NCBI RefSeq assembly: GCF_003206575.1
Contig: NZ_PZJO01000010.1
Span: forward strand, 196,763-246,673
Source of the DNA: Salinicola endophyticus
GTDB lineage: Bacteria; Pseudomonadota; Gammaproteobacteria; Pseudomonadales; Halomonadaceae
Length of the DNA: 49,911 nucleotides
Direction of reading: 5' to 3'
The position numbers were made by a program, and so were the translations under genes. A model generated the notes under the pieces. The model did not search any database and had not been told where the DNA came from. It saw only the letters and a list, made by a program, of their open reading frames with translations. Each line of letters starts with the position of its first letter. Position 1 is the first letter of the stretch. Below are positions 9,352 to 18,552 of the stretch, piece after piece.

Positions 9352-9428
9352 GCAGGTCGAGAGAGCGGGGCGAGCCAGCGGTTCGAACTAGCCGCTGCGT
9401 CTCGTCTCGACGACGCGCCACATGACGA

Positions 9429-9457
9429 CAAAGCCCACGCCGATGGCGTGGGCTTTG
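9429..9457. terminator. Bidirectional terminator between the TctA gene and ribH
   Basis: Perfect 13-bp stem CAAAGCCCACGCC / GGCGTGGGCTTTG with a GAT loop. The A-rich and T-rich stem ends could serve both converging transcripts. Confidence 0.8.
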
Positions 9458-9503
9458 AGCTGTCATGGCGCCAGGCTCTGTGACGCCAGCGCGTAGCGAG
9501 TGG

Positions 9504-10001
9504 TCAGTCGACGCTCAGCTTGCGCACCTGATTGAGATTCTCCAGCGTCGCCAGGCACGCCTCGGCGGCCTCCGCGCCCTTGCTCAGGAAGTGCTCGCGG
9601 AAGAAGGCGGTGTGCGCCTCGTGCTCGTGGAAGTGGTGCGGGGTCAGCACCGCGGAGATCACCGGAATCTCCTGCTCCATCTGCAGCGCCATCATGGCGT
9701 CGATGACCGCGGTGGAGACGAAATCGTGACGATAGATGCCGCCGTCGACGACGAAGCCCGAGGCGACGATCGCGGCATAGCGGCCGCTCTTGGCCAGCAG
9801 CTTGGCCTGCAGCGGGATCTCGAACACGCCGGGTACGCTGAAGGTCTCCAGCTGGGCGGTATCGAAGCCGCGCTCATGGAGGCGCTCGACGAAGGCGGAA
9901 TGGCAGTTGCCGACGATATCGTCATGCCACTCGGCACGGATGAAGGCAATGCGCTGGGCGCGCGTCTGCGCGGAGAGCTGCGGGGAGGTGGACTGATTCA
10001 T
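9504..10001 (-). CDS. ribH: 6,7-dimethyl-8-ribityllumazine synthase (RibH2-like)
   Basis: Penultimate enzyme of riboflavin synthesis; condenses 5-amino-6-ribitylaminouracil with 3,4-dihydroxy-2-butanone 4-phosphate. The 165-residue protein has the lumazine synthase core (SVPGVFEIP near residue 55; VDGGIYRHDFVSTAVIDAMM near 87). The variant segments (ASGFVVDGG; HHFHEHEAHTAFFREHF near 122) look like the type II RibH2 group of rhizobia and Brucella rather than the usual RibH with a GAVIRG motif. It stands alone, without ribB, ribE or nusB, and is read from an FMN riboswitch about 140 bp upstream. Confidence 0.92.
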   Translation of the reverse strand: MNQSTSPQLSAQTRAQRIAFIRAEWHDDIVGNCHSAFVERLHERGFDTAQLETFSVPGVFEIPLQAKLLAKSGRYAAIVASGFVVDGGIYRHDFVSTAVIDAMMALQMEQEIPVISAVLTPHHFHEHEAHTAFFREHFLSKGAEAAEACLATLENLNQVRKLSVD

Positions 10002-10138
10002 GGTCGTTTCCTGTGATGGTCGAGGTAACCAGAATCAGGGCTGCGGCGCGCTTGGCGTACGCGAAAGACGGCAGGCACCGTAGCACTCGGCGTGTCAGCC
10101 GGGGGCGGTCGGTGGACCGAATCGACATGGGCAAGTGA

Positions 10139-10303
10139 CACCGTTCTCTTTCATCCGGACTGTGACCGTCGGCTTCGGAATCGCACCGAATCTGCTGACC
10201 CGGGCAACCAGCGTGGCTCGCTGCCCGGCGCTCGCGGGCTTGGGCAGCCCGCAAGCGCGCTGCCATCACCGCCGGTGGGGACTTCCACCCCGCCCTGAGA
10301 ACC
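10139..10303 (-). promoter_or_regulatory. FMN riboswitch (RFN element)
   Basis: Read on the minus strand, the region has the ordered RFN blocks: TCTCAGGGCGGGGTG, then CCCCACCGGCGGTGAT, a long variable hairpin built on AGCCCGCGAGCG, then GTCAGCAGATTCGGTG, ATTCCGAAGCCGACGGT, and finally AGTCCGGATGAAAGAGA. These are the conserved core pieces of the FMN aptamer in the right order. It lies upstream of ribH and would lower its expression when FMN is plentiful. I could not define the expression platform in the roughly 137 bp before the gene. Confidence 0.96.
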
Positions 10304-10479
10304 GATGCCGGCGGGCGTACCCGTCGACATTCGCCCATAGTCTACGCCCTTCACCGCGGGCGCGGAAGGCCGTCGCCGGGGCGCGCTGTGGTATCGTGTG
10401 GCGGCATCTTTGGGCGTGCACCGTGGACTCGACCGCCGCCCGCCCCGACTCCCTGACACGCCACCCGGACCGAGACCGC

Positions 10480-11466
10480 ATGAGCGAGCGTAACGACACC
10501 GCCGAGATCGCGCTGATGACCGAGATCGCGACCCTCTACTACATCGAGGGGGAGACCCAGGAAGCGATCGCCAACCGCCTGGGCATCTCGCGGGTCAAGG
10601 CCGGGCGGCTGCTCAAGCGAGCCCAGGGCGAGGGAATCGTCGACGTGCGCGTGCGCCAGCATCCGGCGGTGAGTGCTGAGATCGAGCAGGCGCTGATTCG
10701 CCGCTTCGGCATCAAGCGCGCGCTGGTCGCCCTCGACCACGCCGACCCCGAGGTGCAGCGCGGCAATGTCGCCAGCCTGGTCGCCGACCACCTCTCGCGC
10801 AGCCTGAGCGAGGGCGCCATCGTCGCCGTGGGCATGGGGCGCAACGTCGGTGCGGTGGCGGACAACGCCTTCGAACAGGGGCAGCGCAACTGCTCCTTCG
10901 TCTGCGCCATCGGCGGCTCGGTGCGGGCCGGCGAGTACATGAACCCGGACCATATCTGCCGGCGCCTGGCGATGAAGTTCGGTGGCGACAGCGAAACCCT
11001 CTACGCGCCGGCGCTGGTGCAGAATCTCGAGCTGCGCGACGCCATGTACGACAACCCCACCATCCGCCAGACCCTCGATCGCGCGCGGCGTGCCGATTTC
11101 GCCCTGATCGGCATCGGCGATCTGAGCGAGAACAGCAACATGGTGCGCATGGGCTGGTTCTCGCCTCAGGAGACCGCCGAAGCGCGCCTCTCCGGCACCG
11201 TCGGCGACATGATGGGCTACGACTTCATCGACATCTACGGACGCCCGTCGATGACGCCGATGCAGGGCCGCGTGATCGGCCTGACCATCACCGATCTGGC
11301 GCGGATCCCCGATGTCATCGCCATCGCCGCCGAGAACACCAAGGCGGCGGGTATTCTCGGCGCGCTGCGCACCGGGGTGATCGACACCCTCGCCACCAGC
11401 GTCACCAATGCCCACACCATCCTGCGTCTGGACGAGGCGACCCGGGTCGACGACGGCGAGGGCTGA
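10480..11466 (+). CDS. SorC-family sugar-responsive transcription regulator
   Basis: DNA-binding regulator of 328 residues from the ATG at 10480. An upstream extension of the frame runs through the riboswitch region and is rejected. The N-terminal helix-turn-helix spans about residues 10-50 (YYIEGETQEAIANRLGISRVKAGRLLKRA), followed by a sugar-phosphate-sensing SorC domain (IVAVGMGRNVGAV near 110; GIGDLSENSNMVRMG near 210). Family members such as EryD control polyol operons. No catabolic gene is immediately adjacent, but the polyol island starts some 5 kb to the right, so it is one candidate for the CATATGA dyads there. That link is inference. Confidence 0.9.
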   Translation: MSERNDTAEIALMTEIATLYYIEGETQEAIANRLGISRVKAGRLLKRAQGEGIVDVRVRQHPAVSAEIEQALIRRFGIKRALVALDHADPEVQRGNVASLVADHLSRSLSEGAIVAVGMGRNVGAVADNAFEQGQRNCSFVCAIGGSVRAGEYMNPDHICRRLAMKFGGDSETLYAPALVQNLELRDAMYDNPTIRQTLDRARRADFALIGIGDLSENSNMVRMGWFSPQETAEARLSGTVGDMMGYDFIDIYGRPSMTPMQGRVIGLTITDLARIPDVIAIAAENTKAAGILGALRTGVIDTLATSVTNAHTILRLDEATRVDDGEG

Positions 11467-11524
11467 TCCGCAGCGCAGTCGCCTGCGCCACGTCACCTGC
11501 CGGCCGGCGCGAGATCGTCACCCA

Positions 11525-12529
11525 CTACGAGGCCGAGGTGGCGACGTCGTGCCCTTGGATCCGGTTGCGTCCTTCGTGCTTGGCGCGATAGAGGGCGCGA
11601 TCGGCGAGCACCATCAGATCGTGAAAGGAGCGGCAGGTGGAGGTGAGCTGGGCGACGCCGATGCTCAGGGTGACCGAGGCCTCGCCCTCGCCGTCATAGG
11701 TCGCGACGGTCATGTCGGCAATGCACTGGCGTATCCGCTCGGCGAGCGTCAGGCCTGCCTCCAGCGAGGTCTCGAGCAGCACGATGGCGAACTCCTCGCC
11801 GCCGATCCGACCCACCGTATCGATGGCTTCGCGTACCTGTTGCGCGCAGCACTCGGCGACGGCGCGTATCACCAGGTCGCCGGTGACATGGCCCCAGGTA
11901 TCGTTGACCTGCTTGAAGAAGTCGATATCGATGAGCAGCAGCGTCAGCGGGTGCGCGAAGCGCCGCGAACGTTGGTATTCGCGCTCGCCGATCTCCATCA
12001 GGTGGCGTCGGTTGTAGACGCCGGTCAGCGAGTCGCGGGTAGCCAGGGCGTGGAGCTCGAGGTTCATGCGCTCGAGTTGAGCGTTCTGCTCGGTCAGCCG
12101 GGTATTCAGCGCCAGCAGCTCCTCCTCGTGGCGCTTCTTGTCGGCGAGACTGAAGCTGACACCGATGAAGCGATCACCAAAGACCGCGTCGTCGATCAGC
12201 TTGCCGTAGTTGGCATACCACACCCACTGACCATCCTTGGCAAGGATGCGGAACTCGCTGTAGTAGCGCTCGGTGCGACCCTTGATGTGCTCATCGATGG
12301 CCTGTTCGACCGAGGCAACGTCATCGGGGTGCATGAGGGCAAAGATGTCGCCGATTTCGTCGGCCTCTTCCTCTTTGTCATAGCCGAGGTCGGCAAAGAT
12401 CTTGGTCAGCCCGAAGACCACCTCTCCCGTGGAGAGGTTGTTTTCCCACAGATCGAGCCCGCTGGCTTCGAGGGTCAATTGCAGACGCTTCTTGTAGAGG
12501 TCCTGTTCATCCACAGGAAAATCACTCAT
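11525..12529 (-). CDS. PAS-GGDEF diguanylate cyclase
   Basis: Makes cyclic di-GMP from two GTP. Taken from the ATG at 12529, the protein has 334 residues: a PAS/PAC sensor at about 18-130 (ends FIGVSFSLADKKRHEEE), a short coiled-coil linker (about 133-160), and a GGDEF domain with DSLTGVYNRRHL (166-177) and an intact active-site GGEEF (243-247). The residue expected to be Arg in the RxxD inhibitory site is Glu234, so product inhibition through a standard I-site seems absent. It has no membrane segment. Its ATG overlaps the stop of the DUF917 gene (ATGA), so the two are translationally coupled. Confidence 0.92.
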   Translation of the reverse strand: MSDFPVDEQDLYKKRLQLTLEASGLDLWENNLSTGEVVFGLTKIFADLGYDKEEEADEIGDIFALMHPDDVASVEQAIDEHIKGRTERYYSEFRILAKDGQWVWYANYGKLIDDAVFGDRFIGVSFSLADKKRHEEELLALNTRLTEQNAQLERMNLELHALATRDSLTGVYNRRHLMEIGEREYQRSRRFAHPLTLLLIDIDFFKQVNDTWGHVTGDLVIRAVAECCAQQVREAIDTVGRIGGEEFAIVLLETSLEAGLTLAERIRQCIADMTVATYDGEGEASVTLSIGVAQLTSTCRSFHDLMVLADRALYRAKHEGRNRIQGHDVATSAS

Positions 12530-13710
12530 GCAGGGCCTTTGAGGGGGCCGCCGGCATAACCGATGCGTCGCAGCAGGCCGGCGAAGGAGTCGCAAACACC
12601 GGCGGCGTCGCGAAAGGCCGAGGCGGCGCGAATGCTGATGACGCTGACCGGCACACCGGTGCTCTTGCCGGTCTGCCGGTCATGATAAGGCGCCAGATCG
12701 TCGAAGGCATTGGAGAAGCCGCGGCCGGTGGCTTCCGAGTAGTAGCAGATCGAGTCCGGCGCGATGATCACGGGGGCGCCATCCTGGGCAGCGTACAGGA
12801 TCAGGTTTTCATTCATGTTGTAGAGGTAGTGCGTGGAGGTGCTGTCGCGCGGATCGGGGGTGTCATCCAGGCGAATGATGCCGACATCGAGGGAGGCGCC
12901 GTTCGTCGACTGCGTGACCTCGGTGATATAGGCGTTGGTGAGCGCACTCGTCGCGCTTCGACCAGTGAGCGATTCGAGCTTGGCGACGATATGTTCGGTG
13001 GTGTGCGGGCCGTCGGCGTCCTCCATATACGCCCCCAGCGCTCGGACCTGCTCCAGCGTACCGGACAGATAGTGATCCGTGAGCGCGAAGCCATTGGCCG
13101 CGGTGGATGGCCACAGCATGATGCCGGCATAGCTGCCGAACGCAGCGACCACACTGCCCGCCAGGGATTCGACGTCGGCGGCCGTGGCGGCTTGCAGGCG
13201 CACCGAGCGTGCGTCCTCGGCACGCTGGGCGTTATCGGCCAGGACGCAGGGGCTGGCGGTGAGAGTCGCGGCTCCGCTATAGAGGGTTTGCGGCAATTCC
13301 GGCACCGCGCGTCCACTGCCGTCGCCGTTGACGACCCACTTGACCGGGGTGTCGCCGAGGGCGGCGATCAGTGGGACGAGTGAGTTGATCGGCCCGATTT
13401 CGACGGGAATCACACATGTCGGTGCCGTACCGCAGAGGGTCCGGAAGGCGTCTACGGTGTTGTTCATCGCCCGCTGTATCGCCGCCAGGGAGAGATCTTC
13501 GGCGGCATCTGGCGATCCCATCATGGCCAGCACGCAGGCGTCGGTGGCGCCGTCGTAATCCTTGATCTCCACGCTGCCGGACCAGCCGCTCGCCTCGAGT
13601 TGTTCCAGTACCCGCATCGCGTCGTGGTAACTGCCGCCGCCCCCGCTGGCCATTAGCGCGGCGCCGGTGACGACGTGACGAAAGTCGTCGAGTCCATATT
13701 GGAAAGTCAT
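12526..13710 (-). CDS. DUF917 (S-Me-THD-like) family protein
   Basis: A 394-residue cytosolic protein. The start MTFQYGLDD at 13710 is chosen because of the family-like N-terminus, with GASGGGG-type sequence soon after (ALMASGGGGSYHD) and a GAGAG site upstream. DUF917 proteins are often found near hydantoinase or amino-acid catabolic genes, and some are described as S-methyl-thiohydantoin desulfurase-like. The specific reaction here is unknown. The C-terminal part has the usual DSICYYSEATGRGFSN segment. It is first in a two-gene unit with a diguanylate cyclase, an odd pairing with no hydantoinase or transporter alongside. Confidence 0.8.
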   Translation of the reverse strand: MTFQYGLDDFRHVVTGAALMASGGGGSYHDAMRVLEQLEASGWSGSVEIKDYDGATDACVLAMMGSPDAAEDLSLAAIQRAMNNTVDAFRTLCGTAPTCVIPVEIGPINSLVPLIAALGDTPVKWVVNGDGSGRAVPELPQTLYSGAATLTASPCVLADNAQRAEDARSVRLQAATAADVESLAGSVVAAFGSYAGIMLWPSTAANGFALTDHYLSGTLEQVRALGAYMEDADGPHTTEHIVAKLESLTGRSATSALTNAYITEVTQSTNGASLDVGIIRLDDTPDPRDSTSTHYLYNMNENLILYAAQDGAPVIIAPDSICYYSEATGRGFSNAFDDLAPYHDRQTGKSTGVPVSVISIRAASAFRDAAGVCDSFAGLLRRIGYAGGPLKGPA

Positions 13711-13912
13711 GCAGTTGCTCTCGCTAGGGTGGCGCCAGGCAGGGCCATGACGTTTGCCACGCTGAGTGTTGTTGTTGGTATGGGTGTCGGGGGCTCTGCC
13801 GGTCCCGACGCTAAGGCCAGTGGACTGGTCGACACACACGACAGCCATTTCAGGATGATCTAAAGCGATGAGGGAAAGCAAGACGAGAACGGGGCGGGAC
13901 AGCGGCCGCACA

Positions 13913-13944
13913 CGCAAACGCCCGGCCTTGGCCGGGCGTTTGCG
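13913..13944. terminator. Strong hairpin downstream of tkt
   Basis: Perfect 15-bp inverted repeat CGCAAACGCCCGGCC / GGCCGGGCGTTTGCG with a TT centre, 55 bp after the tkt stop. There is no clear U tract on either side, so it may act as a weaker terminator or an mRNA 3' end. Confidence 0.6.
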
Positions 13945-13998
13945 CTGACGTTTCCCGCTCTGGGCGAGGTGACGCCCCGCACGGGAGAACCGGAGGGA

Positions 13999-15999
13999 TC
14001 AGGCGTTGGCGAGCAGCTTCTCGGCGCGGGCGACGACGTTGTCGACCGTGAAACCGAAGTGCTTGAACAGATCAGCGCCCTTGCCCGATTCACCGTAGGT
14101 GGTCATGCCGATGACGTCGCCGTCGAGGCCCACATACTTGTACCAGGTGGAGGGGATGGCGGCTTCGATCGCCAGACGCTTGCGCACGTCGCCCGGCAGC
14201 ACCGACTCGCGGTAGGCGGCGTCCTGGGCGTCGAACTCGGTGGTGCAGGGCATCGATACCACGCGCACGCGCTTGCCCTTGCCTTCGAGTTCAGCAGCGG
14301 CGTCCATCGCCAGGCCGACTTCGGAGCCGGTGGCGATCAGGATCAGCTCCGGCTTGCCGCCCTCGGCCTCCTTGAGCACGTAGCCGCCGCGACGGATCTG
14401 CTTGAGCTGCGCGTCGTCCCGCGACTGCGCCGCCAGGTCCTGACGCGAGAAGATCAGCGCGGTGGGACCCTTCTCACGCTTGAGCCCCTCGACCCAGGCC
14501 GCCGCCGTCTCGGTGGCGTCGCACGGGCGCCAGGTGGCCAGCCCCGGCAGGTTGCGCAGGTCGGCGAGCTGCTCGATCGGCTGGTGGGTGGGGCCATCCT
14601 CGCCGACACCGATGGAGTCGTGGGTGAAGACGTGGATGACCCGGGTGTGCGACAGCGCCGACATGCGCACGGCATTGTGCATGTACTCCATGAACACCAG
14701 GAAGGTGGCGTCGTAGGGGATGAAGCCGCCGTGGGTGGCGATGCCGTTGGCGATCGCGCCCATGCCGAACTCGCGCACGCCGTAGTGCAGGTAGCCGCCG
14801 TCGAAGTCCTCCTTGCTGATCGCCTTGGCGCCTTTCCACAGGGTCAGGTTGGAGGGGGCGAGGTCGGCGCTGCCGCCGAACAGCTCCGGCAGGTCCGGTC
14901 CGAGCTCATTGAGGACGGCCAGCGAGGCCTTGCGCGAGGCGAGCTTCTCGGACTTCTCCTGGGCCCGCTTGACCAGGGCATCACCGTCGAAGCCGTCGGG
15001 CAGCGTACCGCTGTAGCGACGCTTGAGTTCCTTGGCGAGTGCCGGATGGGCCTTTTCGTAGGCCGCCAGCCTGGCGTCGTAGTCGGCTTCCAGCTTGGCG
15101 CCGCGTTCCCGCGCATCCCAGGCCTGGTAGTACTCGTCCGGGATCTCGAACGCCGGCGACTCCCAGCCGAGCTGCTTGCGGGCAGCCGCGACTTCGTCTT
15201 CGCCCAGGGCGGCGCCGTGGCTCTCTTCCTTGCCCGCCTTGTTGGGCGAGCCGAAGCCGATCACGGTCTTGCAGATGATCAGGGTCGGCTTGTCGCTGAC
15301 CGACTTGGCCTCTTCGATGGCGCGGTTGATCTGCTCGGCGTCGTGGCCGTCGACGTCACGCACCACGTGCCAGTCGTAGGCTTCGAAGCGCTGGGCGGTG
15401 TCGTCGGTGAACCAGCCCTTGACTTCGCCATCGATGGAGATGCCGTTGTCGTCGTAGAACACGGTCAGGTTGCCCAGACCCAGGGTGCCCGCCAGCGAGC
15501 ACGCCTCATGGCTGATGCCTTCCATCAGACAGCCGTCGCCGGCGAACACCCACACCCGGTGATTGACGATCTCATGGTCGTCACGGTTGAACTGTGCTGC
15601 CAGGGTGCGTTCGGCGATCGCCATGCCGACCCCGTTGGCCAGGCCCTGACCCAGCGGCCCGGTGGTGGTCTCGATGCCGGGGGTGAGGCCGTGCTCCGGG
15701 TGGCCCGGGGTCTTCGAGCCGAGCTGGCGGAAATGCTTGAGCTCTTCCAGCGGCAGGTCGTAGCCGGTCAGGTGGAGCAGCGAATAGTGGAGCATGGAGC
15801 CGTGGCCGTTGGAGAGAATGAAGCGGTCACGGTCGGCCCAGTCGGGATTCGCGGGGTTGTGCTTCAGGTGATCGTTCCACAGCACTTCGGCGATGTCGGC
15901 CATGCCCATCGGCATGCCGGGGTGGCCGGAATTGGCCTGCTGCACGGCGTCCATGGAGAGCGCGCGGATGGCGTTGGCTAGCTGACGGCGAGATGGCAT
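13999..15999 (-). CDS. tkt: Transketolase
   Basis: Thiamine-diphosphate enzyme of the non-oxidative pentose phosphate pathway; moves a two-carbon unit between xylulose 5-phosphate and ribose 5-phosphate or erythrose 4-phosphate. The 666-residue protein is full length, with the ThDP/metal motif GDGCLMEG followed by an NLTVFYDDN segment (150-190), the pyrimidine domain ([15 protein letters not shown] near 465), and a C-terminal domain. It starts 47 bp after the TpiA-like gene in the same orientation, so the DhaK-like kinase, the TpiA-like isomerase and tkt may form one transcript. That would place the main user of erythrose 4-phosphate beside the enzymes predicted to make it. Confidence 0.97.
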   Translation of the reverse strand: MPSRRQLANAIRALSMDAVQQANSGHPGMPMGMADIAEVLWNDHLKHNPANPDWADRDRFILSNGHGSMLHYSLLHLTGYDLPLEELKHFRQLGSKTPGHPEHGLTPGIETTTGPLGQGLANGVGMAIAERTLAAQFNRDDHEIVNHRVWVFAGDGCLMEGISHEACSLAGTLGLGNLTVFYDDNGISIDGEVKGWFTDDTAQRFEAYDWHVVRDVDGHDAEQINRAIEEAKSVSDKPTLIICKTVIGFGSPNKAGKEESHGAALGEDEVAAARKQLGWESPAFEIPDEYYQAWDARERGAKLEADYDARLAAYEKAHPALAKELKRRYSGTLPDGFDGDALVKRAQEKSEKLASRKASLAVLNELGPDLPELFGGSADLAPSNLTLWKGAKAISKEDFDGGYLHYGVREFGMGAIANGIATHGGFIPYDATFLVFMEYMHNAVRMSALSHTRVIHVFTHDSIGVGEDGPTHQPIEQLADLRNLPGLATWRPCDATETAAAWVEGLKREKGPTALIFSRQDLAAQSRDDAQLKQIRRGGYVLKEAEGGKPELILIATGSEVGLAMDAAAELEGKGKRVRVVSMPCTTEFDAQDAAYRESVLPGDVRKRLAIEAAIPSTWYKYVGLDGDVIGMTTYGESGKGADLFKHFGFTVDNVVARAEKLLANA

Positions 16000-16046
16000 T
16001 GGCTATCGAATCCCCTAGATCGTAAATGGATGGTGGCGCGATGAAT

Positions 16047-16817
16047 TCAGCGGGCCGCCACCAGCGAGCAGGCTTCGCCGACGACGGCCTCGAAGGCGGC
16101 CGGGTCGTGGGCGAAGCGCCCCAGGAAGAGGCCGTCGACCCGTCCGGCGAGCCGCGTCAGCAGGTCCGGGCCGGCACTGCCACCGTAGATCACGCTGGCT
16201 GCCGGGTGAGTGTCGAGCTGCTCACGCAGACCCTGGCAGACCGCCGCGATATGCGAAAGCGATGCCGGTTCGGCGGCACCGATCGCCCAGTGCGGCTCGT
16301 AGGCGATCACCAGCGGCTGGCGGCGCTGTGCCGGCGTGGCCTGGTCGAGCGCCTGCATGATCTGCTCGCAGCACGCCTCGACCGCGGCCCGCGGTGTACC
16401 GCGTTCGGCCTCGCCGACGCACAGCACCGGCGTCAGCGTGTGGTCGAGCGCCACCTGCATCTTGGCAGCGATGCTCGCGGCATCCTCGCCGAACAGGCGC
16501 TGGCGCTCGGCGTGGCCGATTTCGACATGGCGACAGCCCATCTCGGCCAGCATGGCCCCGCTCACTTCGCCAGTATAAGCACCGTTTGGCGCCGGATACA
16601 GGTTTTGCCCGCCGACGCTGACAGGGGTGTCGGCGAAGATCTCCAGCACCGGCGCGATGGCCGGGAAGCTGGGCAGCACGAACAGCGCTACCCGGCCGTC
16701 GGCGACGGCCGGGTAGCGCGGCAGGCAGGCCGCGATCTGCCGACACCAGGCGAGGGTCTGGGCGTAGCCGAAGTACATCTTGAAGCTGATGCCCAGGGTG
16801 ATCGTCGGCGCGGCCAT
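16047..16817 (-). CDS. tpiA: TpiA-family isomerase, probably erythrulose-phosphate (EryH/LerI) type
   Basis: TIM-barrel isomerase of 256 residues from the ATG at 16817. The triad is present: Lys13, His102 (EIGHAERQ) and Glu174 (YEPHWAIG). Two features differ from housekeeping triose-phosphate isomerase. The Asn two residues before the catalytic Lys (NWK) is Ser (SFK), and the flexible lid reads PHWAIGAAEP instead of PVWAIGTG. The known EryH/TpiA2 and LerI proteins are TpiA homologues that interconvert L-erythrulose 1-phosphate and D-erythrulose 4-phosphate. Its place directly after an erythrulose-type kinase (7-bp gap) supports that role. A second housekeeping tpiA would be expected elsewhere in the genome. 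Confidence 0.85.
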   Translation of the reverse strand: MAAPTITLGISFKMYFGYAQTLAWCRQIAACLPRYPAVADGRVALFVLPSFPAIAPVLEIFADTPVSVGGQNLYPAPNGAYTGEVSGAMLAEMGCRHVEIGHAERQRLFGEDAASIAAKMQVALDHTLTPVLCVGEAERGTPRAAVEACCEQIMQALDQATPAQRRQPLVIAYEPHWAIGAAEPASLSHIAAVCQGLREQLDTHPAASVIYGGSAGPDLLTRLAGRVDGLFLGRFAHDPAAFEAVVGEACSLVAAR

Positions 16818-16824
16818 GGCGTCC

Positions 16825-18552
16825 TCAGTCGGCGGTGGCGATGACCCGATGCACCGCATCGAGGATCATCGCCAGGGAAATGGCGCCCGGATCGGGCGTG
16901 CCCAGGCTCTTCTCCGCCAGCGGGCGGGCGCGGCCGAGCTTGGGCTTCAGTGTCTGGGTGTCTTCGGCGGCGGCCTGGGCGGCCTGGGTGGCGGCGCCCC
17001 AGGCGTCGGCCAGATCATCACCGGCGGCGATCCGCTGGCTCAAGGCGTCGCTGAACGGCACCAGCGCATCGACCAGCGTCTTGTCGCCGAGCTTGGCCTT
17101 GCCGAATTCCATCACGTCCTGCTTGGCCTTGGCTACCCCGCGGGCATAGTGCTCGGCCTGCGGTGCGGCGTCGTCGCCCAGGGTCAGGCTCAGGGCGTCG
17201 AGCATGACGCCCCAGATCGCACCGGAGGTGCCGCCGGCGCGGTCCGACCACGCCTCGGCGGCCTGGCGCAGCAGGGTGCCGGCCCCGGCGCCGCGGGCCA
17301 GCGCCTGTTCGGCTGCCTCGGCGGCGGCCACTGCGCCGCGCTGCATGCCGATACCGTGGTCACCGTCACCGGCGATGGCATCCAGCTTGCCCAGCTTGTC
17401 GACATTGGCATCGATCACCTCGCGGGTGGCGCGCAGTGCCTGCTCGACACAGCGCGCCGCGGCCCTGGAGGCCTGGCTGGCGGCGGGAATCTCGTCGGCA
17501 TCGGGAATGTCGAGCGCCGCGGTATCGATCGGCGGCGCCGGATTGAGGCTGCCCTTGCGATAGGCCGGGGTATCGGCGGGGGCGCGCCACAGCCGTTCGA
17601 GCTCGTCATCGAGCCAGAACAGGGTCAGCGAGGCGCCGGCCATGTCGAGGCTGGTGACCAGCTCCCCCACCTCGGGCTCGACGATCTCGATGCCCGCTTC
17701 CAGCAGCAGGGCATGGACCCGGCGATAGACCACGAACAGCTCTTCGTACTTGATCGCGCCGAGCCCGTTGAGCAGCACCGCGGCGCGGGCGCCGCGCACC
17801 GTCTCGATGCCGTCCGGCACCTCCTCGAGCAGATGCGAGACCAGCAGCTCCGCCAGGGCGTCGGCGCTGGGAACGTCCTGCTCGCTGATACCCGGCTCGC
17901 CGTGGATGCCCAGGCCCACCGCCATCTTGCCCGCGGGCACGTGGAACAGGGCATCGTCGGCTCCGGGCAGGGTGCAGCCGTCGAACGCCACGCCCATGGA
18001 GCGGGTGCGCAGATTGGCAGCGCGCGAGAGGCGGACCACCTCTTCCAGCGAGTATCCGGCCTCGGCCGCCGCCGCGGCCACCTTGAACACGGTCAGGTCG
18101 CCGGCGATGCCGCGGCGCTTGTGCAACTCCTCGCGGTCGGCGCTGGAGATGTCGTCGATCACGGCGACGATCTCGCAGGGGATGCCCTCGCGGATCAGGC
18201 GCTCCCGGGCCTGGCCGAAGTGCAGCACGTCGCCGGCGTAATTGCCGAAGCTCAGCAGCACACCGCCGCCGTTGTTGGCTGCCTTGCACACGTTGTAGAC
18301 CTGCTGTGCCGAGGGTGAGGCGAACAGATTGCCCATCACCGCCCCATGGGCCAGCCCCTGACCCACCAGACCGGCGAACGCCGGGTAGTGCCCGGAGCCG
18401 CCGCCGATGACGACGGCGACGGTGCCCGGCTCGCTGCGGGTGCTGCGGATGACCCCGCCGGGTACCTGACAGACCCGCTGGGCGTGTGCGGCGACGAAGC
18501 CCGCGGTGGCTTCGTCGACGAAGTTCACTGGATCGTTGTAGAGGCGTGTCAT
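16825..18552 (-). CDS. Fused DhaK-DhaL kinase, dihydroxyacetone or L-erythrulose kinase
   Basis: ATP-dependent ketose kinase of 575 residues joining a DhaK domain (about 1-330) and a DhaL nucleotide domain (about 365-575). Substrate-site residues align with E. coli DhaK: His55 (GGGSGHYP), Asp108 (NYAGD) and the covalent His217 (GLGIHGEP). DhaL has the three magnesium-binding aspartates Asp391, Asp396 and Asp398 (DAIAGDGDHG). Simple dihydroxyacetone kinases share this architecture, but the M. smegmatis erythrulose kinases LerK and DerK do too. The neighbours (TpiA-like and RpiB-like isomerases, polyol dehydrogenase) favour L-erythrulose as substrate. First gene of the leftward unit; divergent from rpiB. 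Confidence 0.85.
   Translation of the reverse strand: MTRLYNDPVNFVDEATAGFVAAHAQRVCQVPGGVIRSTRSEPGTVAVVIGGGSGHYPAFAGLVGQGLAHGAVMGNLFASPSAQQVYNVCKAANNGGGVLLSFGNYAGDVLHFGQARERLIREGIPCEIVAVIDDISSADREELHKRRGIAGDLTVFKVAAAAAEAGYSLEEVVRLSRAANLRTRSMGVAFDGCTLPGADDALFHVPAGKMAVGLGIHGEPGISEQDVPSADALAELLVSHLLEEVPDGIETVRGARAAVLLNGLGAIKYEELFVVYRRVHALLLEAGIEIVEPEVGELVTSLDMAGASLTLFWLDDELERLWRAPADTPAYRKGSLNPAPPIDTAALDIPDADEIPAASQASRAAARCVEQALRATREVIDANVDKLGKLDAIAGDGDHGIGMQRGAVAAAEAAEQALARGAGAGTLLRQAAEAWSDRAGGTSGAIWGVMLDALSLTLGDDAAPQAEHYARGVAKAKQDVMEFGKAKLGDKTLVDALVPFSDALSQRIAAGDDLADAWGAATQAAQAAAEDTQTLKPKLGRARPLAEKSLGTPDPGAISLAMILDAVHRVIATAD

Noticed and set aside
10135-10479. N-terminal extension of the SorC regulator frame
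   Set aside because: It runs through the FMN riboswitch of the opposite strand and has no family similarity; the ATG at 10480 matches the start of the helix-turn-helix domain.
13969-15981. 670-codon open frame antisense to transketolase
   Set aside because: Mirror frame of a highly conserved tkt in high-GC DNA; the translation is Gly/Val/Asp-rich low complexity with no family features.
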